This document shows positions 22,258-32,847 of a stretch of 64,000 bases of DNA, piece by piece (within the stretch, counting starts at the first letter, position 1; every line of letters starts with the position of its first letter). Under the pieces are notes generated by a model, which saw only the letters and a program-made list of their open reading frames with translations, did no database searches and was not told the DNA's origin. Made by a program: the position numbers and the translations under genes. The DNA is from Gonocerus acuteangulatus (taxonomy: Eukaryota; Arthropoda; Insecta; Hemiptera; Coreidae): the NCBI GenBank assembly GCA_946811695.1, contig OX328124.1:31867648-31931647 (forward strand). The letters are read 5' to 3'.

Positions 22258-22260
<3 letters not shown>
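21617..22260. other. unassigned sequence
   Basis: A 90-codon frame (21905-22177, +) is rich in hydrophobic residues but has no recognisable family and lies in AT-rich sequence. Confidence 0.3.

Positions 22261-22315
<55 letters not shown>
22261..22315. repeat. (TA)n microsatellite
   Basis: Pure TA run bordering the PLE terminal region. Confidence 0.95.
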
Positions 22316-22318
<3 letters not shown>

Positions 22319-22364
22319 AGAGGGTGAAACAAAATTCAGTCTTCCCACAAATTTTCTTTATTTT

Positions 22365-22404
22365 GCACTAGGCCTTTCAACACAAATGTGCCATCATCAG
22401 GTGC
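22365..22404 (-). ncRNA. hammerhead ribozyme motif (GGCC family)
   Basis: On the minus strand GCAC-CTGATGA, helix II GGCACA/TGTGTT with two wobble pairs, GAAA, palindromic AGGCCT, cleavage triplet CTA, and GTGC pairing with GCAC in helix I. It differs in sequence from the other families while keeping the fold. Confidence 0.7.
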
Positions 22405-22491
22405 TAACAACAAATAAAAACATGCATTAATATTGTTTGACTCCTTAATAACAATTAATATTGTTTGACTGTTGTTGGACAGTAATTTGTC

Positions 22492-22611
22492 TAATTAATA
22501 GTTAGAATTTATAAAGCAAACGGTGAAAGTATAGATTAGAACATAATGTTATAATTAATAGTTAGAATATATGAAGCAAACGGTAATAGTAAAAATTGGA
22601 ACATAATGTTA
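22492..22611. repeat. 60-bp tandem duplication
   Basis: TAATTAATAGTTAGAATWTAT begins two units that run in parallel through AACATAATGTTATA. Confidence 0.9.
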
Positions 22612-22757
22612 TAGATTACAGTTTTTTAGTAAATAATTACAATTTCATAAACTAAGGTGTCTAAATGAAGTTTTTAAAATAATGTAACTTTATATTGTAT
22701 TATTACTATAGCAATAATACCATATATGTGCATATATATCTACATATACACACACAT

Positions 22758-22795
<38 letters not shown>

Positions 22796-22975
22796 GCATA
22801 TACACACATACATACACAATCACACAAGGATACATATACATTTATATACATACGACTACACACACACAGACACACACATACTCACATATACATACACACA
22901 TCCATATAGACAAAAGGGACATAATATTTTTGCTAACTATATAATATATGTATAATTACAATTGTGAACTTATAT

Positions 22976-24070
22976 CTACCTCCGTGCAGTGATAGTTGTT
23001 ACCAGGGCTGTGTTCGGGCTATGACTGGTGAGGGTGGGACTAGTCATAAACGACGGGAGAGGTTCACTTGACAAAAAGGGGCACACTACTTCCCGTTGGA
23101 TGTTGAAATTATCCTTCTTGCTGGTTTCCAATTTAATAAAAATGTTTTCTAATATTTTTACTTTTTTGTAGTCGTGTTCTCTGGCCAATAGGGTCATCGT
23201 ATGAGGGGCCTTAAGGTGGTTCTCCTTTATAAGGTGTTCATAGAAAACGGACTCCCCTTTTCGTAAATGCTCTTTGCAACGTACCCTTAGCTTCCGAGAA
23301 GTCCTTCCCACATAAGATGCGCCACACTCTCCACAGCATATTTTATAAACCCCTGAGCGGTCTCTTAAGTCTACAGGGTCCTTTACACTAACAATGTAAT
23401 TTTTTAGGCTATCATTGCTCTTGAAAGCCACACGCAAACCAGTTTTCTTTAAAATATTAGCTATTTTTTCCGACAATGCTCCAAGGTACGGTATGGAGCA
23501 CCACCTATCAATACTATGATTAATTAATTTGTTATCTAACTGGGCTTTGAGTTTATTTGTTTTTTTCCGTGGTATAATTTTATCGACCTCTCTGGTTGTA
23601 TAGCCATTTGTTACTGCTATGTGATAAATTTCTTGCAATTCCTTATCGTAATTATTTTGCGGTAACGGGATATTTAAAAGTCTATTTATGTAGCTATGAA
23701 TAGCTGACAATTTGTGTGAGTAATGGTGGAACGAAGAATTGGGAATGACTATATCTGTTGATGACGGTTTTCGATATATCCCAAATGTATGTTTATTCCC
23801 ATCCCTAGTGATGGTTAGATCTAAATAGTTTAAGCAATTCTCTTTTTCAACCTCCATAGTAAACTTAATCCGTGGAATCAGACTGTTAATATATTGTAAC
23901 AATTGATTTAGTTCCTCATCCGAACCTGTGAACAAAATCAATATGTCATCAACATATCTGACGTAATAAAAGATCTTATCCCGAAATGGGTTTACTGTGG
24001 ACATGATTTTAGAATTCTCTAACCAATCCATGTAAATCTCAGCTGCAAGTGGACTCAGCGGTGATCCCAT
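22976..24070 (-). pseudogene. Penelope-like element RT/GIY-YIG polyprotein, 5'-truncated
   Basis: 364 codons are open. Residues 1-8 are GSPLSP-type RT sequence; YVRYVDD at 37-42 is the RT catalytic box; LNYLDLTI (80-87) is a following RT motif. Residues 239-310 form a GIY-YIG endonuclease (SGVYKICC, YVGRT, a downstream E at 309), with cysteines and histidines of the PLE-type zinc insert at 245-249, 269 and 279. This order is diagnostic of Penelope-like elements, where RT copies the RNA and GIY-YIG nicks the target. The frame begins within RT: everything upstream is replaced by (TA)n and a PLE palindrome, so fingers and most of the palm are missing. No internal stop is present, so truncation may be recent. 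Confidence 0.85.
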
Positions 24071-24083
24071 GGGTAGAGAACAT

Positions 24084-24138
<55 letters not shown>

Positions 24139-24151
24139 GGGTAGAAAACAT

Positions 24152-24190
<39 letters not shown>

Positions 24191-24220
24191 TGGAGATTAG
24201 ATCGTTACCCGTCGAGGTGA
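24071..24220. repeat. two (TA)n blocks with a duplicated junction
   Basis: TA runs at 24088-24135 and 24155-24188 are each preceded by CATGGGTAGARAACATCAATA, so the junction and microsatellite were duplicated together. Confidence 0.85.
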
Positions 24221-24295
24221 TAGGCAAAGATGGAATAGTTGGGATTCGGCTAAAAAAAAAACCTCAATACGATTTTTGTAAAAAAATCTATATTC

Positions 24296-24332
24296 AGGAC
24301 GTTTCAGCTACTCTTTGGTAGCCTTCGTCAGC
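24296..24332 (-). ncRNA. hammerhead-like motif, helix I lost
   Basis: CTGACGA, helix II GGCTAC/GTAGCT, GAAA, ACGT and GTC are present on the minus strand, but bases before CTGACGA no longer pair with those after GTC. Confidence 0.5.
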
Positions 24333-24516
24333 AATGAAAGTGCCGGGAGGCAGAGGAAGACCAAAGTTAACACTTAAGTAACCATTGTGGAAGTGTATAA
24401 CAAAACTGGGATCTTCTTTGTCAGATAGTCAGAAGATCCCAGTTTTGTTATACATTTCCACAATGGTTACTTAAGTGTTAACTTTGGTCTTCCTCTGCCT
24501 CCCGGCACTTTCATTG

Positions 24517-24553
24517 CTGACGAAGGCTACCAAAGAGTAGCTGAAACGTCCTG
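24517..24553 (+). ncRNA. hammerhead-like motif, helix I lost
   Basis: Mirror copy of the motif at 24296, with the same intact core and the same loss of helix I pairing. Confidence 0.5.
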
Positions 24554-24621
24554 AATATAGATTTTTTTACAAAAATCGTATTGAGGTTTTTTTTAGCCAA
24601 ATCCCAACTATTCCATCTTTG

Positions 24622-24624
<3 letters not shown>

Positions 24625-24676
<52 letters not shown>

Positions 24677-25063
24677 TTTATAACTTGAATGAATTATTCT
24701 AATATTGTATTTTTGTGTAATTCGATGTATAACTCCATAACTTATGGATATGTATAATTCCATTTGTAAATTTGGTATATATAATATATACATCCAACGT
24801 GTAGACAGTGTAACAGAACTCTAACTGTTAAAAATATACTGACAGACTGTAGACAACGCAGCGACTTGACAATTCCTTACAACTTACACGGCGAGCTTGT
24901 GGAAGAAATATATGTCTTAGACAGACACTGTTCGCAGTTTAATTTAGTCACAATTTCTGTCTGACATAAATATCCTGCAATAACTATCAGATGTAAAGAG
25001 ACTGAGGGTTACGTTAGTTAAAAAGCCCTATTCACAGGAAATGTCATTTATTGAGCCTAAAAT
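24625..25063. other. unassigned sequence with (TA)n
   Basis: TA run at 24625-24671. Sequence at 24935-24990 (ATTTCTGTCTGACATAAATA, CCTGCAATAACTATCAG) recurs inverted near 42757-42805, so it belongs to a dispersed repeat. Confidence 0.5.
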
Positions 25064-25489
25064 AAATATAGTTTATAATAAATCATTAAATGACCCTTAG
25101 CTCAAATATATAGAATTGGCGAATAAGGCGGAAGGTCAATAAAATTACGCCACACACTTTCACACTTTTTATTTCTCTTCCCTACATGTTTCGCACCATT
25201 TTGACACCTCTTTAGAGGAATATACTTATAACATAAATTCAGCCTCAACTTGAGGGGTAGAACCTTCCACTAGCAGGGTTTCGTCTAGACTGGTCATTGC
25301 CTGACAAGGCCCTGCTAGTGGAAGGTTCTATCCCTCAAGTTTAGGCTGAATTTATGTTTTAGTATATTCCCCTGAAGAGGCGCCAAAATGGTGCGAAACA
25401 TGTAGGGAAGAGAAATAAAAAGTGTGAAAGTGTGTGGCGTAATTTTATTGACCTTCCGCCTTATTTGCCAATTCTAAATATAGTTTATA
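25064..25489. mobile_element. PLE palindrome with 14-bp TSD (CTGAAGA family)
   Basis: AAATATAGTTTATA flanks the insertion at 25064-25077 and 25476-25489. Arms pair from AGAATTGGC at 25112 to CCAATTCT at 25475, centre near 25293. No coding is present. One arm keeps a complete hammerhead; in the other the core reads CTAAAGA and is broken. Confidence 0.8.
25367..25409 (+). ncRNA. hammerhead ribozyme motif with 5-bp helix I
   Basis: TTCCC-CTGAAGA, helix II GCGCC/GGTGC with one wobble, GAAA, palindromic ACATGT, GTA, and GGGAA fully pairing with TTCCC. Confidence 0.75.
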
Positions 25490-25540
25490 TTTTGGGAAAA
25501 AAATAAAATACCTTCTCTAAGGAAAAGAAAAGTTAGATTT

Positions 25541-26240
25541 TAGGCCTCTCGTCCACTGGAACCGAAAGCTGCGAAATGAATTCGTCCGAAAACGCACGAA
25601 CTATCCAAACACGTGGTTCCATCATGGACCGCGTCCACTGGGCCCGTATCGTTCGACCGTTTTCGTCCGAACTAGTCCGATGTGCGAACCGATCCCATTC
25701 TGCTGGGATTTAGTTGCGAAATGTCATCGTTAAAAATGGACTGTGAGAAGTTAATTTTCCTTTGACAGGAAATATCTGTGGGGCCAACGGGAAACAAAAT
25801 ATTTTAGAATAAATGTTGTCAAGAATGTATCGAAATGTATCCTTTCTTATTCGAAAATAGGAAAAGTGGTGCTCATCTTCTATTCGAAGATCATTCCACA
25901 AAATTTGTGGAAATATCTTTTTCTTATTAAATATTCCATTTAATGGGAAAATTAACCGCACTCGTTTCTTTTGGCATTAATGTAATTCGCCCACATTTCC
26001 CGTCTTTGTTCATGTCGTTTGAACCGTCGATGAATCAAAGGTGATATTCCAAAGCGAAACATTTGTCATCAGAATCATGAGAAAAACCTTTTCGACGACC
26101 CATTGAGTTTACTGCGAATTCGGACGAATCCTGAGGCAATGGACGAGAGGTATTCGCACGATTTCGGACGATTTGCGTTCGCCCGAATTCGTTGCTTCGC
26201 AGTTCGCAGGCTTTTCGGTTCCAGTGGACGACAGGCCTAA
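25541..26240. mobile_element. PIF/Harbinger-type element, degraded
   Basis: Ends TAGGCCTCTCGTCCACTGG and CCAGTGGACGACAGGCCTA are inverted, and complementarity (CCGAAA, GCTGCGAA) continues inward. GGCC ends and a TWA-like flank fit PIF/Harbinger. A transposase remnant lies inside on the minus strand. Confidence 0.6.
25710..25961 (-). pseudogene. PIF/Harbinger transposase N-terminal remnant
   Basis: The 83-codon frame contains WNDLRIEDEHHFSYFRIRKD and TFRYILDNIYSKI, which resemble the FRxxxxTFxxLL region near the N-terminus of Harbinger transposases. Upstream on the same strand, in another frame, HRRFKRHEQRREMWANYINA and KRNECG look like the preceding segment, so at least one frameshift separates them. 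The DDE domain is absent. Confidence 0.5.
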
Positions 26241-26242
26241 GA

Positions 26243-26981
26243 CTCCAGTAACTTACAGTAACGGAATTGCTCGGCCTTCAAGGTCAAATTAACTTCGAAA
26301 CGTATAAGCGTTTTACCGTAATCCCTAAGATTTGTTTCCGCACGTCATCCACAAAAACAAAATGTCCTGGTGCACAGTGGGGCGATCCCACAGTATTGGG
26401 AGAAAATATACGTTTGAATTTGGAATTTTCGTTGTATTGTTGCCCAAAAAAAAAACCGTAGCGCTGATGTTTTCTCGTTAAAATGCTAGCAGGTAAACTT
26501 TTTGTAGGTTTTCTAACGTAGGAAAACCAATGAAAATATTTTTCAAGCGATATCTGTAACCGTTTACGAGAGACGTTAATACTACTAGTTTTTTTCTAAC
26601 TAATTGTCGGTTTGGGTATTCAGAAATGATTGATTCAGTAGACATTTATTCCAGACTTTTGAAATTTTTCTTAACTATGATATTTAAAACTGTACTTTTA
26701 AAATTCTGAAAAAAATATATTTGAATCTTCAGATCATTGACTACATATGCTGTTAGTTTCATTATGGGATGGGAACGGGATCATTTTATAACATAATTTT
26801 GACTTTATAATTGTCACTGCGTAGTTGGTAAAAATATGGTGAGTGACGGATATTTGTATTGTAAATTCAGCAATAAGCATCCCTGATCAAAATTTGAATT
26901 TTTTTCAGACAGAACTAAAATTAAAGGGGAGATTTGAAAAAAAAAATACTGGAACCCAGAATTTGGAACCTTTCATTCCTT
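26243..26981. other. old H1-like fragment and unassigned sequence
   Basis: 26440-26700 parallels the H1 middle: GTAGCGCTGATGTTTTCTCG, TAGGTTTTCTAACGTAGGAA, CGGTTTGGGTATTCAG. It is strongly diverged. The rest is unassigned. Confidence 0.45.
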
Positions 26982-27193
26982 TAACTAAGAAAAAAATTAA
27001 GACTCAACTTTACTCGAACTTCAATAACTGTGAAATTGAACTGGCAGGTAACTGATTTAGACACAGATACAGTAGCCCTTAATGAAAAAATATATGGTAG
27101 TTTTATTGCCTGTGAATATGACGACCAGTGGTATTTCAGCCCAACGGGAACCGGTGTATTTAACGTGGGTATTGTCGTTTTTAGCACTTTCTG
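26982..27193 (+). pseudogene. possible coding fragment with an ACEYDDQWY motif
   Basis: An open stretch reads RTSITVKLNWQVTDLD, then KIYGSFIACEYDDQWYF. The (S/Y)(F/Y)(V/I)A..YD..WY pattern resembles a small domain common in arthropod repeat-derived proteins, but the usual follow-on glycine is missing and the frame runs into the H2 terminus. I cannot name the family. It could be chance. Confidence 0.3.
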
Positions 27194-27206
27194 AAGAAAG
27201 GTCCTT

Positions 27207-27693
27207 TTAGCACTTTCCTCCGAAGGAAAGTAGCTATTGAGGTTGGACTCATGACGGAATATTTGAAAAATTTCTTCAAATCTTTATCGATCCTACCTAG
27301 TAGACACCGAAAATGACCCCCGTTAAAATTTATATATATCTATATATATATATATATATATATGCATATATATATATGTGTCTGTTAACACGATAGCGGC
27401 CAGAGTTTTTGTTTTTTCGTCACGAAACTTGGTATATAGCATTCAATTAGCAAACGATTGAACGAGTTCGTTAACCACTAAAGTCGGTCCACCGGAAGGG
27501 GGGGTTTACCCCGAACCCAAAACACTTATTTGACTATATCAGCCGTAATATTTGTTATATTTCAACGAAACTTGGTATTCGTAGTGTTAATATAGAGAGA
27601 AAAGTGAGATATAAAAATTAACTAAATCGGTTCATTAGAAGGGGGGGTTTACTCCGGACCCACAATACCAATTCGCCACTACCAGCCGTGATT
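27207..27693 (+). mobile_element. H2 Helentron-like element, partial tandem unit
   Basis: Start TTAGCACTTTCCTCCGAAGG, a hairpin, then (TA)n and the TCACGAAACTTGGTATA module. It stops after one internal subrepeat and the next H2 start follows immediately at 27694. A short extra start (TTAGCACTTTCTGAAGAAAG) lies just before, at 27181. Confidence 0.65.
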
Positions 27694-28810
27694 TTAGCAC
27701 TTTCCTCCGAAGGAAAGTAGCTATTGAGGTTGGACTCATGACGGAATTTTTGAAAAATTTCTTCAAATCTTTATCGATCCTACCTAGTAGACACCGAAAA
27801 TGACCCCCGTTAAAATTTATATATATCTATATATATATATATATATATATGCATATATATATATATATGTGTCTGTTAACACGATAGCGGCCAGAGTTTT
27901 TGTTTTTTCGTCACGAAACTTGGTATATAGCATTCAATTAGCAAACGATTGAACGAGTTCGTTAACCACTAAAGTCGGTCCACCGGAAGGGGGGGTTTAC
28001 CCCGAACCCAAAACACTTATTTGACTATGTCAGCCATAATATTTGTTATATTTCAACAAAACTTGGTATTCGTAGTGGTAATATAGAGAGAAAACTGAGA
28101 TATAAAAATGAACTAAATCGGTTCATTAGAAGGGGGGGTTTACTCCGGACCCACAATACCAATTCGCCACTACCAGCCGTGATTTTTGGTATATTTCGAC
28201 GAAACTCGGCATTCGTAGTGCTAATCCACAGGTAAATGTGTGTTGTAAAAATAAACTAAATCGGTTCATTAGAAGGGGGGGTTTACTCCGGACCCAAATT
28301 CCTAATATACTCATACCGGTCGTAATTTCTGCTGTATTGTAACGAAACGCGGTATACGTCGTGGGTAACTCATGAGAAAGAAGTGTTGTAAAAATGAGCT
28401 GAATCGGTCAATCGGAAAGCGGGGGTTTAATTTGTAATATATTTGAATAGAAAAGCCGGCAGACGTAGGTTCACAAAGCCGCCGCAAGGAGCGCATTCTA
28501 CCACTAGAGTGACTGTATCCTGTTCCTGCGTTAGACCAAAATACGATAATATGAGGATTTTTGTATTTATTACGTAGTGTAGTAGGTACCATGTGTAAAC
28601 ATAACTCTGGAAGCAGATTAATAATTGATCAGTTACTCATTACAAAATGAGAACTATTCACGTTTTTATTTTATTTATGTAGGATATTTTAAGCAAATTG
28701 TTGTGGAAAGCAGTCTACACTTTGATTGTTGCACGTTTTATCAATTTATTTAGTGTTTCCTTAAGTTAGCAAACTGTGATAATTTGTGATACCATTTATT
28801 TATTTTATTT

Positions 28811-28884
<74 letters not shown>

Positions 28885-29024
28885 TCATAGTTTCTAGTTT
28901 TAATTTAATATTGTTATTCGTTTAATATATTGACATATGTATATGTTTAGTGATATCTGTATTTTTAAAATAAAATTGTCTGCACTTTGACAATAGCTAT
29001 ATCGGGGAGTATGTCAGGGAGGGG

Positions 29025-29087
<63 letters not shown>

Positions 29088-29286
29088 AAAAAAGAAAAAA
29101 GGGGGAGGAAAAGAAAAAGAAAAAAAAAAAAAAAGGGGGAAAGAGAGGAAAAAGGAGAGAAAAAGGAAAAAAAGGAAAAAGAAAAAAAAATCCCCTAAAC
29201 ACAGAAAGTGAGGAAAAAAAAGAATGGGCCAAAAAATATATACAAAGTACAAGGTCTAATTTGTTAATAAAAAATAAAAAATAAAT

Positions 29287-29344
<58 letters not shown>

Positions 29345-29486
29345 CTCCCTAAGGTTCCGGGAACAAGGGATGAGTGGTTGTGCGTTGCAATGACATAGTA
29401 GGGCGCTGACGACCGTGAGGTTTTTCGCCCCATATTTTCTAAACAAACAAACAAGTGCTTAGTTATGCAGCTCCTGCGTGACGGAC
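27694..29486 (+). mobile_element. H2 element interrupted by low-complexity DNA
   Basis: It begins with the H2 5' hairpin, runs through subrepeats with CTAAATCGGTTCATTAG and TACTCCGGACCC, and breaks near 28716. The tail (AAGTGCTTAGTTATGCAGCT..GACGGAC) reappears at 29450-29486 after about 730 bp of poly(T)- and purine-rich sequence. Confidence 0.6.
28717..29447. repeat. poly(T) and polypurine low-complexity insert
   Basis: About 65 T at 28815-28879, about 60 A near 29024-29082, a G/A-only stretch to about 29215, and another poly(A) at 29297-29339. The long frames across it are lysine or phenylalanine runs and not genes. It could be an inserted retroposon or an assembly problem. Confidence 0.85.
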
Positions 29487-30217
29487 TTTTTGGTATATTT
29501 CGACGAAACTCGGTATTCGTAGTGCTAATCCACAGGTAAATATGTGTTGTAAAAATAAACGAAATCGGTTCATTAGGAGGGGGGTTTACTCCGGACCCAC
29601 AATACCAATTCGCCACTACCAGCCGTGATTTTTGGTATATTTCGACGAAACTCGGCATTCGTAGTGCTAATCCACAGGTAAATGTGTGTTGTAAAAATAA
29701 ACTAAATCGGTTCATTAGAAGGGGGGGTTTACTCCGGACCCAAATTCCTAATATACTCATACCGGTCGTAATTTCTGCTGTATTGTAACGAAACGGTGTA
29801 TACGTCGTGGGTAACTCATGAGAAAGAAGTGTTGTAAAAATGAGCTGAATCGGTCAATCGGAAAGCGGGGGTTTAATTTATAATACATTTGAATAGAAAA
29901 GCCGGCAGACGTAGGTTCACAAAGCCGCCGCAAGGAGCGCTTTCTACCACTCGAGTGACTGTATCCTGTTCCTGCGTTAGATCAAAATACGATAATATGA
30001 GGATTTTTGTATTTATTACGTAGTGTAGTAGGTACCATGTGTAAACATAACTCTGGATGCAAATTAATAATTGATCAGTTACTCATTACAAAATGAGAAC
30101 TATTCACGTTTTTATTTTATTTATGTAGGATATTTTAAGCAAATTGTTCTGGAAAGCAGTCTACACTAGCCAAATTCTGAGGAAAGTGCTTAGTTATGCA
30201 GCTCCTGCGTGACGGAC
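29487..30217 (+). mobile_element. 5'-truncated H2 copy
   Basis: It starts inside a subrepeat (GGTATATTTCGACGAAACTCGG) directly after the preceding tail and ends with GAGGAAAGTGCTTAG, GCAGCTCCTGC hairpin and GACGGAC. The join is head to tail. Confidence 0.65.
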
Positions 30218-30305
30218 TTTTGACGTTGCACCCATGAAAGAGTCTTTAAAAACTTTGTTCAAATCTTCATTGACCCTACGTAATAGATACCGATAATGAT
30301 TTAAA

Positions 30306-30366
<61 letters not shown>
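30218..30366 (+). mobile_element. diverged H2 5' fragment with (TA)n
   Basis: AAATCTTCATTGACCCTACG and ATAGATACCGATAATGA parallel the H2 segment after its 5' hairpin. TA run at 30308-30366. Confidence 0.5.
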
Positions 30367-30372
<6 letters not shown>

Positions 30373-30715
30373 CAGTCCCGTAACAGGCCACAAGGGCCCA
30401 GCGGGGCAGATACTGAAGAGGTATCTGATTCTTGACCATACGGCACACTAGGGAGATAGTGTGGTCAACACTATGCTCCGGCCGCCTGATTATCCCCTTG
30501 GCGGCTTCGACTGCTAGAGTCATTAGCACCCAAGGTACCCATTATTAATTAAATTAATTAAAGGCTGGGTGAGCCTAGGGACGATCTGGGACCCCAAATC
30601 CAATCCTCGAATGGCAGCACTAGAACAAAAAATCTTTAGTGCGCACTCGGGTTTTGAACCTGGTCCTCCAGTTCATTAGTCGAGTGCTCTACCACTGAGC
30701 TAACCTCGTCCCCCA
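30367..30715 (-). mobile_element. SINE2, tRNA-derived
   Basis: On the minus strand: GGGGACGAGGTTAGCTCAGT box A head, a TTCAAAACCCG-type box B, then a body of about 270 bp ending GGCCTGTTACGGGACTGAT. The 3' tail is merged with (TA)n. Frames across it are not coding. Confidence 0.8.
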
Positions 30716-30723
30716 TATTTATG

Positions 30724-30762
<39 letters not shown>

Positions 30763-31278
30763 TTATATACGTAACCACCTCATATTTCCTCACCCAAGTA
30801 CAACCCTCTGTACCGTCAGCTAAGCCCGCTTAGTTATGGCGAGGAGTATATAAAATCTGAGGTAGCAATAGAATGTAAGAGAGGCCTCACGCAGCTCAGA
30901 CTCTCAAGGGACTGCGAGTTGAGGCTTGATCGTAAATGTCTTTACGTAAATATCTCAAAAACGGTTGGTAAATCGTGGTAAGTGGAAGGTGACCATTCGA
31001 ATGCTTCGAAATTCTCTACAAAAAAGGTTCTGAAGCAATATTCGATGGGGCAATGTAAATCGATGGGGCGATATAAACGCTTAAAACTTAAAAAGTTATT
31101 GTTTTGTTCTGTTTTTGTCTTTGTTTAACTCACTTTTTAATTGGTTGTTTTTGTTTTCAATTGTATTTATCAGTAAAATTAGTATTATAGTCAAATAAGC
31201 CAAGAAACTATAAAAGGTATTGGTAATAAGTTTGGGGTGGCTGTGGTAATCAAGATGGCTGTGGCTAATTATCATAAT
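30716..31278. other. unassigned sequence, H1-like at right
   Basis: TA run near 30723-30760. GAGTATATAAAATCTG at about 30844 looks like a TATA box but nothing supports a gene. 30940-31210 carries diverged H1 interior (ATCTCAAAAACGGTTGG). Confidence 0.4.
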
Positions 31279-31411
31279 AATGATAACTTCAGTTGTAGCA
31301 GTATGAGGACGGTTATTTAGATAGGAGAATTCGAAACAAACCTATGTATATTGTTGTGAATTCTCCTATCTAAATAACCGTCCTCATACTGCTACAACTG
31401 AAGTTATCATT
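31279..31411. repeat. perfect palindrome, 54-bp arms
   Basis: AATGATAACTTCAGTTG..GGAGAATTC (31279-31332) is fully complementary to 31358-31411 across a 25-base loop. No mismatch is seen. Family unknown; possibly another coding-less PLE or foldback. Confidence 0.9.
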
Positions 31412-32030
31412 ATTTCTTATTTTATAGGAATATTTAACCCACGAGAGAATGGTCTTTTATTTGCCATGAAGCACATATTTACAGTTGATTATAACAGTAA
31501 AACGAATTTGCTAGCAAAACAAGAGACATAAAATGAGAACGAATTTTTGGTTGTTCGGAATACAGCCTTCTGTGCAGTAGTCGAAGAGTGTGGTTAGGTT
31601 AGGTTACAGTTTATTCAGGGCGATTAACTTATATAGTTTTTACGCCCTTTGTTTGCTACGACATTTGAAGTTTTATTTATTTCCTTATTTTTGTTTATAT
31701 ATGTATATATGCACACATATCATTTGCACATTCACACACATACGCTTACATACATTGCCAAATAATTTATCTTAAGTAAAAATAAATAAATCACATTTAT
31801 TATTCATATATACAATAACTTAGCAAATAATTAATCTAAATTTATAAAACAAAAGAATATAACATGTTTTATAATTTTTTCCATATATACAATAACTTAA
31901 CAAATAATTAATCTTAATTCGTAAAGCAAAAGTAAATAAAATGTTTTATACTTATTTTTTTTTTTTTTTTTTTTTTTTTATATCGCATGTATACTATAAC
32001 TTAACAAATAATTAATCTTAATTTATAAAA

Positions 32031-32075
<45 letters not shown>

Positions 32076-32399
32076 CGCATATATATAATAACTTAACAAA
32101 TAATTAATTTTTTTTTTAATATATTCACATATTTCCAATAAATACTTACATTGACAAATAATTATGTTTTTACTTTAAATTTCTTCAACAGTAAAATCCT
32201 TATGTTACAAGTAAATTTCTTATATTTTATTATATATGTTAATTTCTTTTAACAGTTTTATTATTTTATCTATTGATTCTTCGGAGTTTTGTAAAGCTTC
32301 TTCTCTTCTACGTGGTATTTTGTGCTTTATAAATATCGAAGAGTGTGTACGTTTTCAGTACATAATCGTATTGACTAATTCAGCCTTCCTCAAGAATGA
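31412..32399. repeat. AT-rich tandem units separated by poly(T)
   Basis: ATAACTTARCAAATAATTAATC recurs near 31815, 31892, 31996 and 32087, with poly(T) of 25-35 bases after two of the units. Spacing varies from 77 to about 104 because of the poly(T). No gene. Confidence 0.7.
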
Positions 32400-32529
32400 G
32401 GATTAAGAATTATCCGCTTCTGTGTGAGTTGACTACTGTCAGTTTCGTTTCATTTGTGATGCTAATCTATTCCATTTCTTCGAGATGCACGGAACCGCGC
32501 TAAGATGACGCAGTTCCTGCGAGTCGGAC
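32400..32529 (+). mobile_element. H1 3'-end fragment (variant)
   Basis: CGCTTCTGTGTGAGTTGACT then GGAACCGCGCTAAGATGACG, CAGTTCCTGC and GAGTCGGAC. Same variant as at 7340 and 41000. Confidence 0.7.
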
Positions 32530-32792
32530 TTTTTTAATAGTGGCGAGTAATTTATACTGTCGTAAAGTTATCTAATTAACTGTTTCGATTATTATAATTA
32601 AGATTAAAGTTACGTATATTTGTTACGATCGACTGAGGAATGTTTTTTTTTTCTTTATTATTATTATTTTGCATTCTCTTCTATCTATCTGTATACAAAT
32701 ATGTATATATATGTAAATATATATATAAATATATATATATAAATATATATATATATAAATATATATATAAACATATATATAAAAATATATAC

Positions 32793-32847
<55 letters not shown>

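Larger units (their letters stand above)
22317..22975 (-). mobile_element. PLE 3' region
   Basis: This lies downstream of the minus-strand PLE frame. It contains a 60-bp tandem duplication, a mixed CA/TA tract (about 22740-22910) and a hammerhead motif at the outer edge, then (TA)n. Confidence 0.6.
24221..24624. mobile_element. 404-bp PLE palindrome (CTGACGA family)
   Basis: Arms of about 195 bp (24221-24415, 24431-24624) are almost exact complements around TTTGTCAGATAGTCA. Each arm carries CTGACGA..GAAACGTCC. The arms match the sequences at 54113 and 62109. It is bordered by (TA)n on both sides. Confidence 0.8.

Noticed and set aside
28987..29760. 248- and 74-codon Phe- or Lys-rich frames
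   Set aside because: They arise from poly(A)/polypurine tracts joined to H2 sequence; no protein family is visible.
30844..30860. Promoter with TATATAAA box
   Set aside because: TA-rich sequence is everywhere here and no transcript, frame or LTR structure follows.
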